From Certhia americana (lineage: Eukaryota > Chordata > Aves > Passeriformes > Certhiidae), in NCBI GenBank assembly GCA_018697195.1, contig CM031879.1, forward strand, positions 46,854,861 through 46,918,860: 64,000 nt of DNA, written 5' to 3'. How positions within the stretch are numbered: position 1 is the first letter of the stretch; each line of letters opens with the position of its first letter. The translations under genes were made by a program, and so were the position numbers. The notes beneath the pieces were generated by a model that saw only the letters and a list, made by a program, of their open reading frames with translations, was not told the origin of the DNA and searched no databases. Shown here piece by piece: positions 62,800 to 64,000 of this stretch.

Positions 62800-63950
62800 C
62801 GGGCCAGGGGGAGCGGGCAGGTGGGAGGGATCAGCCTGGTCATTTCTGAGCTAGGCTTAAAGGAGAAAGTCTGTATGGGGGGCCGGAGGTGACGAGGATC
62901 GGCCCCGCGGGGCTGCATGGCTCCGGTTGCGCAAAGTGACGCACATCGGTGGCACAGCCGGACGCAGTGGGGCAGCCCCACAGGCTGTAGGGACAGCAGG
63001 ATGGGGTGTGCACTGCAGGCAAGGATGCAGACAGGGTCCTTCACAACGGGTGAAACCTCTCCCCTGTCATCCCAAGTCTCACTGGGGCCCTGCAGCCACT
63101 CTTCCCGCGGGCCCAAGCACTACTGGGTACCACAGTCACCGCCGGTGCAGTAGGAGAGAACAGGAGGCACATGCAGCAAACCCATCCCACTCCCTCCAGG
63201 CTCACAGCCAGCCATCACAAACCTAGGTGCTTTCTAAGGGTCTCACTTCTGTCAATGCACTGTGCCAAAAGATCTTTCCTTTCTGTTTTCCCCTGTGTGC
63301 CCGTGCTCAGGGGAGCCACCTCCGCGGGCAGAGGCCATGCCATAAACTGGTCTGAGAACTTCTCTAGTTGGAGTGTAGGGCAGTGGGACCAGGGCAGAAT
63401 CATTTGCTGATTCTATTGGGGATTAGGGCGAGGAGTAATGGGGTTTAAATTACAAAGAGCAAGATTGATGTTAGACATTAGGAAACACTTTCTAAGAGAA
63501 CAGACAGTTAATTACTCAAGTAGATTGCCTGACAAAGCACCAGGGTCTCCATCACTGGAGGCTGGTAAGAACAGGCTGGGTAGGCATAACTTGTGGGAGA
63601 TTTAGGTGATATCAGCCTCATTTTGGAGTAGAAAGGTAGACCACACCAGCACTTTACCAAGCAAGTTCCTGTGATCCCGGAATAAAATTTACAACAACCC
63701 TGAAGAGCCATATTGCGGTGTCAGTGCTGCAGGGAGCTGTTATGCATCCTGTGACATGGGGTGGTTGTGTGTGGCTTCTGTTTCCTTAAACTCTTTCCTT
63801 GACACATTCCAAGTAGCTGAACATGGTGATGCCAACTAGACCTATTCCACAAACAACCCTCAGGGCTGCAGGGTGGTACACAAGTTGTGTGGGAACTACG
63901 AGGAATGGCACAGAGTCAGGAGACAGGGTCACAATTGCTCCACCTGGCTG
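62800..63950. other. Upstream flank of CSDC2
   Basis: Sequence beyond the CSDC2 promoter. It declines from CpG-rich to ordinary composition and holds one degraded CR1 (63420-63590). I see no coding exon with support. Confidence 0.5.
63420..63590 (+). mobile_element. Degraded CR1 LINE fragment
   Basis: Plus-orientation CR1-like text: 'gcgaggagtaatggggttta', 'gatgttagacattaggaaac', 'ctccatcactggaggctggt' and 'aacaggctgggtaggcataa'. It is strongly diverged, with the 3' tail not clearly preserved. Confidence 0.65.
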
Positions 63951-63951
63951 T

Positions 63952-64000
63952 ATCCATCCATCCATCCATCCATCCATCCATCCATCCATCCATCCATCCA
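63952..64000 (+). repeat. (ATCC)n microsatellite running off the window
   Basis: At least twelve uninterrupted ATCC tetranucleotide units reach the last base of the window, so the full length is unknown. Confidence 0.97.

Overview
This window is vertebrate nuclear DNA and most likely avian. The genes are split by GT-AG introns. The interspersed repeats I can recognise are all CR1 LINE fragments, most ending or starting in the CR1 tail motif related to ATTCTRTGAT. Introns are short and each promoter is CpG-rich. The gene order matches the human 22q13.2 block: MEI1 side, SNU13, XRCC6, DESI1, PMM1, CSDC2. I see no prokaryotic operon, CRISPR array, phage or intact virus.

Layout. Positions 424-5103 (minus) hold the 5' part of a spliced gene with nine phase-compatible coding exons. 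I infer it to be the MEI1 orthologue from synteny and from its leucine-rich, helical-repeat-like peptide. It shares a CpG island with SNU13 (plus, 5238-6969). XRCC6, encoding Ku70, converges on SNU13 (minus, 10232-22429, 12 coding exons, 613 aa). It is head-to-head with DESI1 (plus, 22973-36172, 6 coding exons, 169 aa) across a 543-bp promoter carrying three CCAAT boxes and an NRF1-like palindrome. PMM1 follows in tandem (plus, 42419-50502, 8 exons, 257 aa). CSDC2 converges on it (minus, coding 55334-56288, 153 aa), with a predicted non-coding first exon about 6 kb upstream in a CpG-rich region holding a perfect CRE. The remaining sequence is intron, 3' UTR, CR1 fragments and simple repeats.

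The genes do not form one pathway. They cover box C/D snoRNP and U4 snRNP assembly (SNU13), non-homologous end joining (XRCC6), deSUMOylation or depalmitoylation (DESI1), hexose-phosphate metabolism (PMM1) and RNA binding (CSDC2). All five named genes are intact as read. Exon coordinates were assigned by hand from splice motifs and reading-frame continuity.

I found no wholly new system. The points most worth checking are the divergent spliced gene at the left end, tandem in-frame GC splice donors in XRCC6 intron 2, and replacement by arginine of two of the three human Ku70 lysines linked to dRP/AP lyase activity. Smaller points are the CRE and 25-bp duplication at the CSDC2 promoter and the tandem repeats in DESI1 intron 1.
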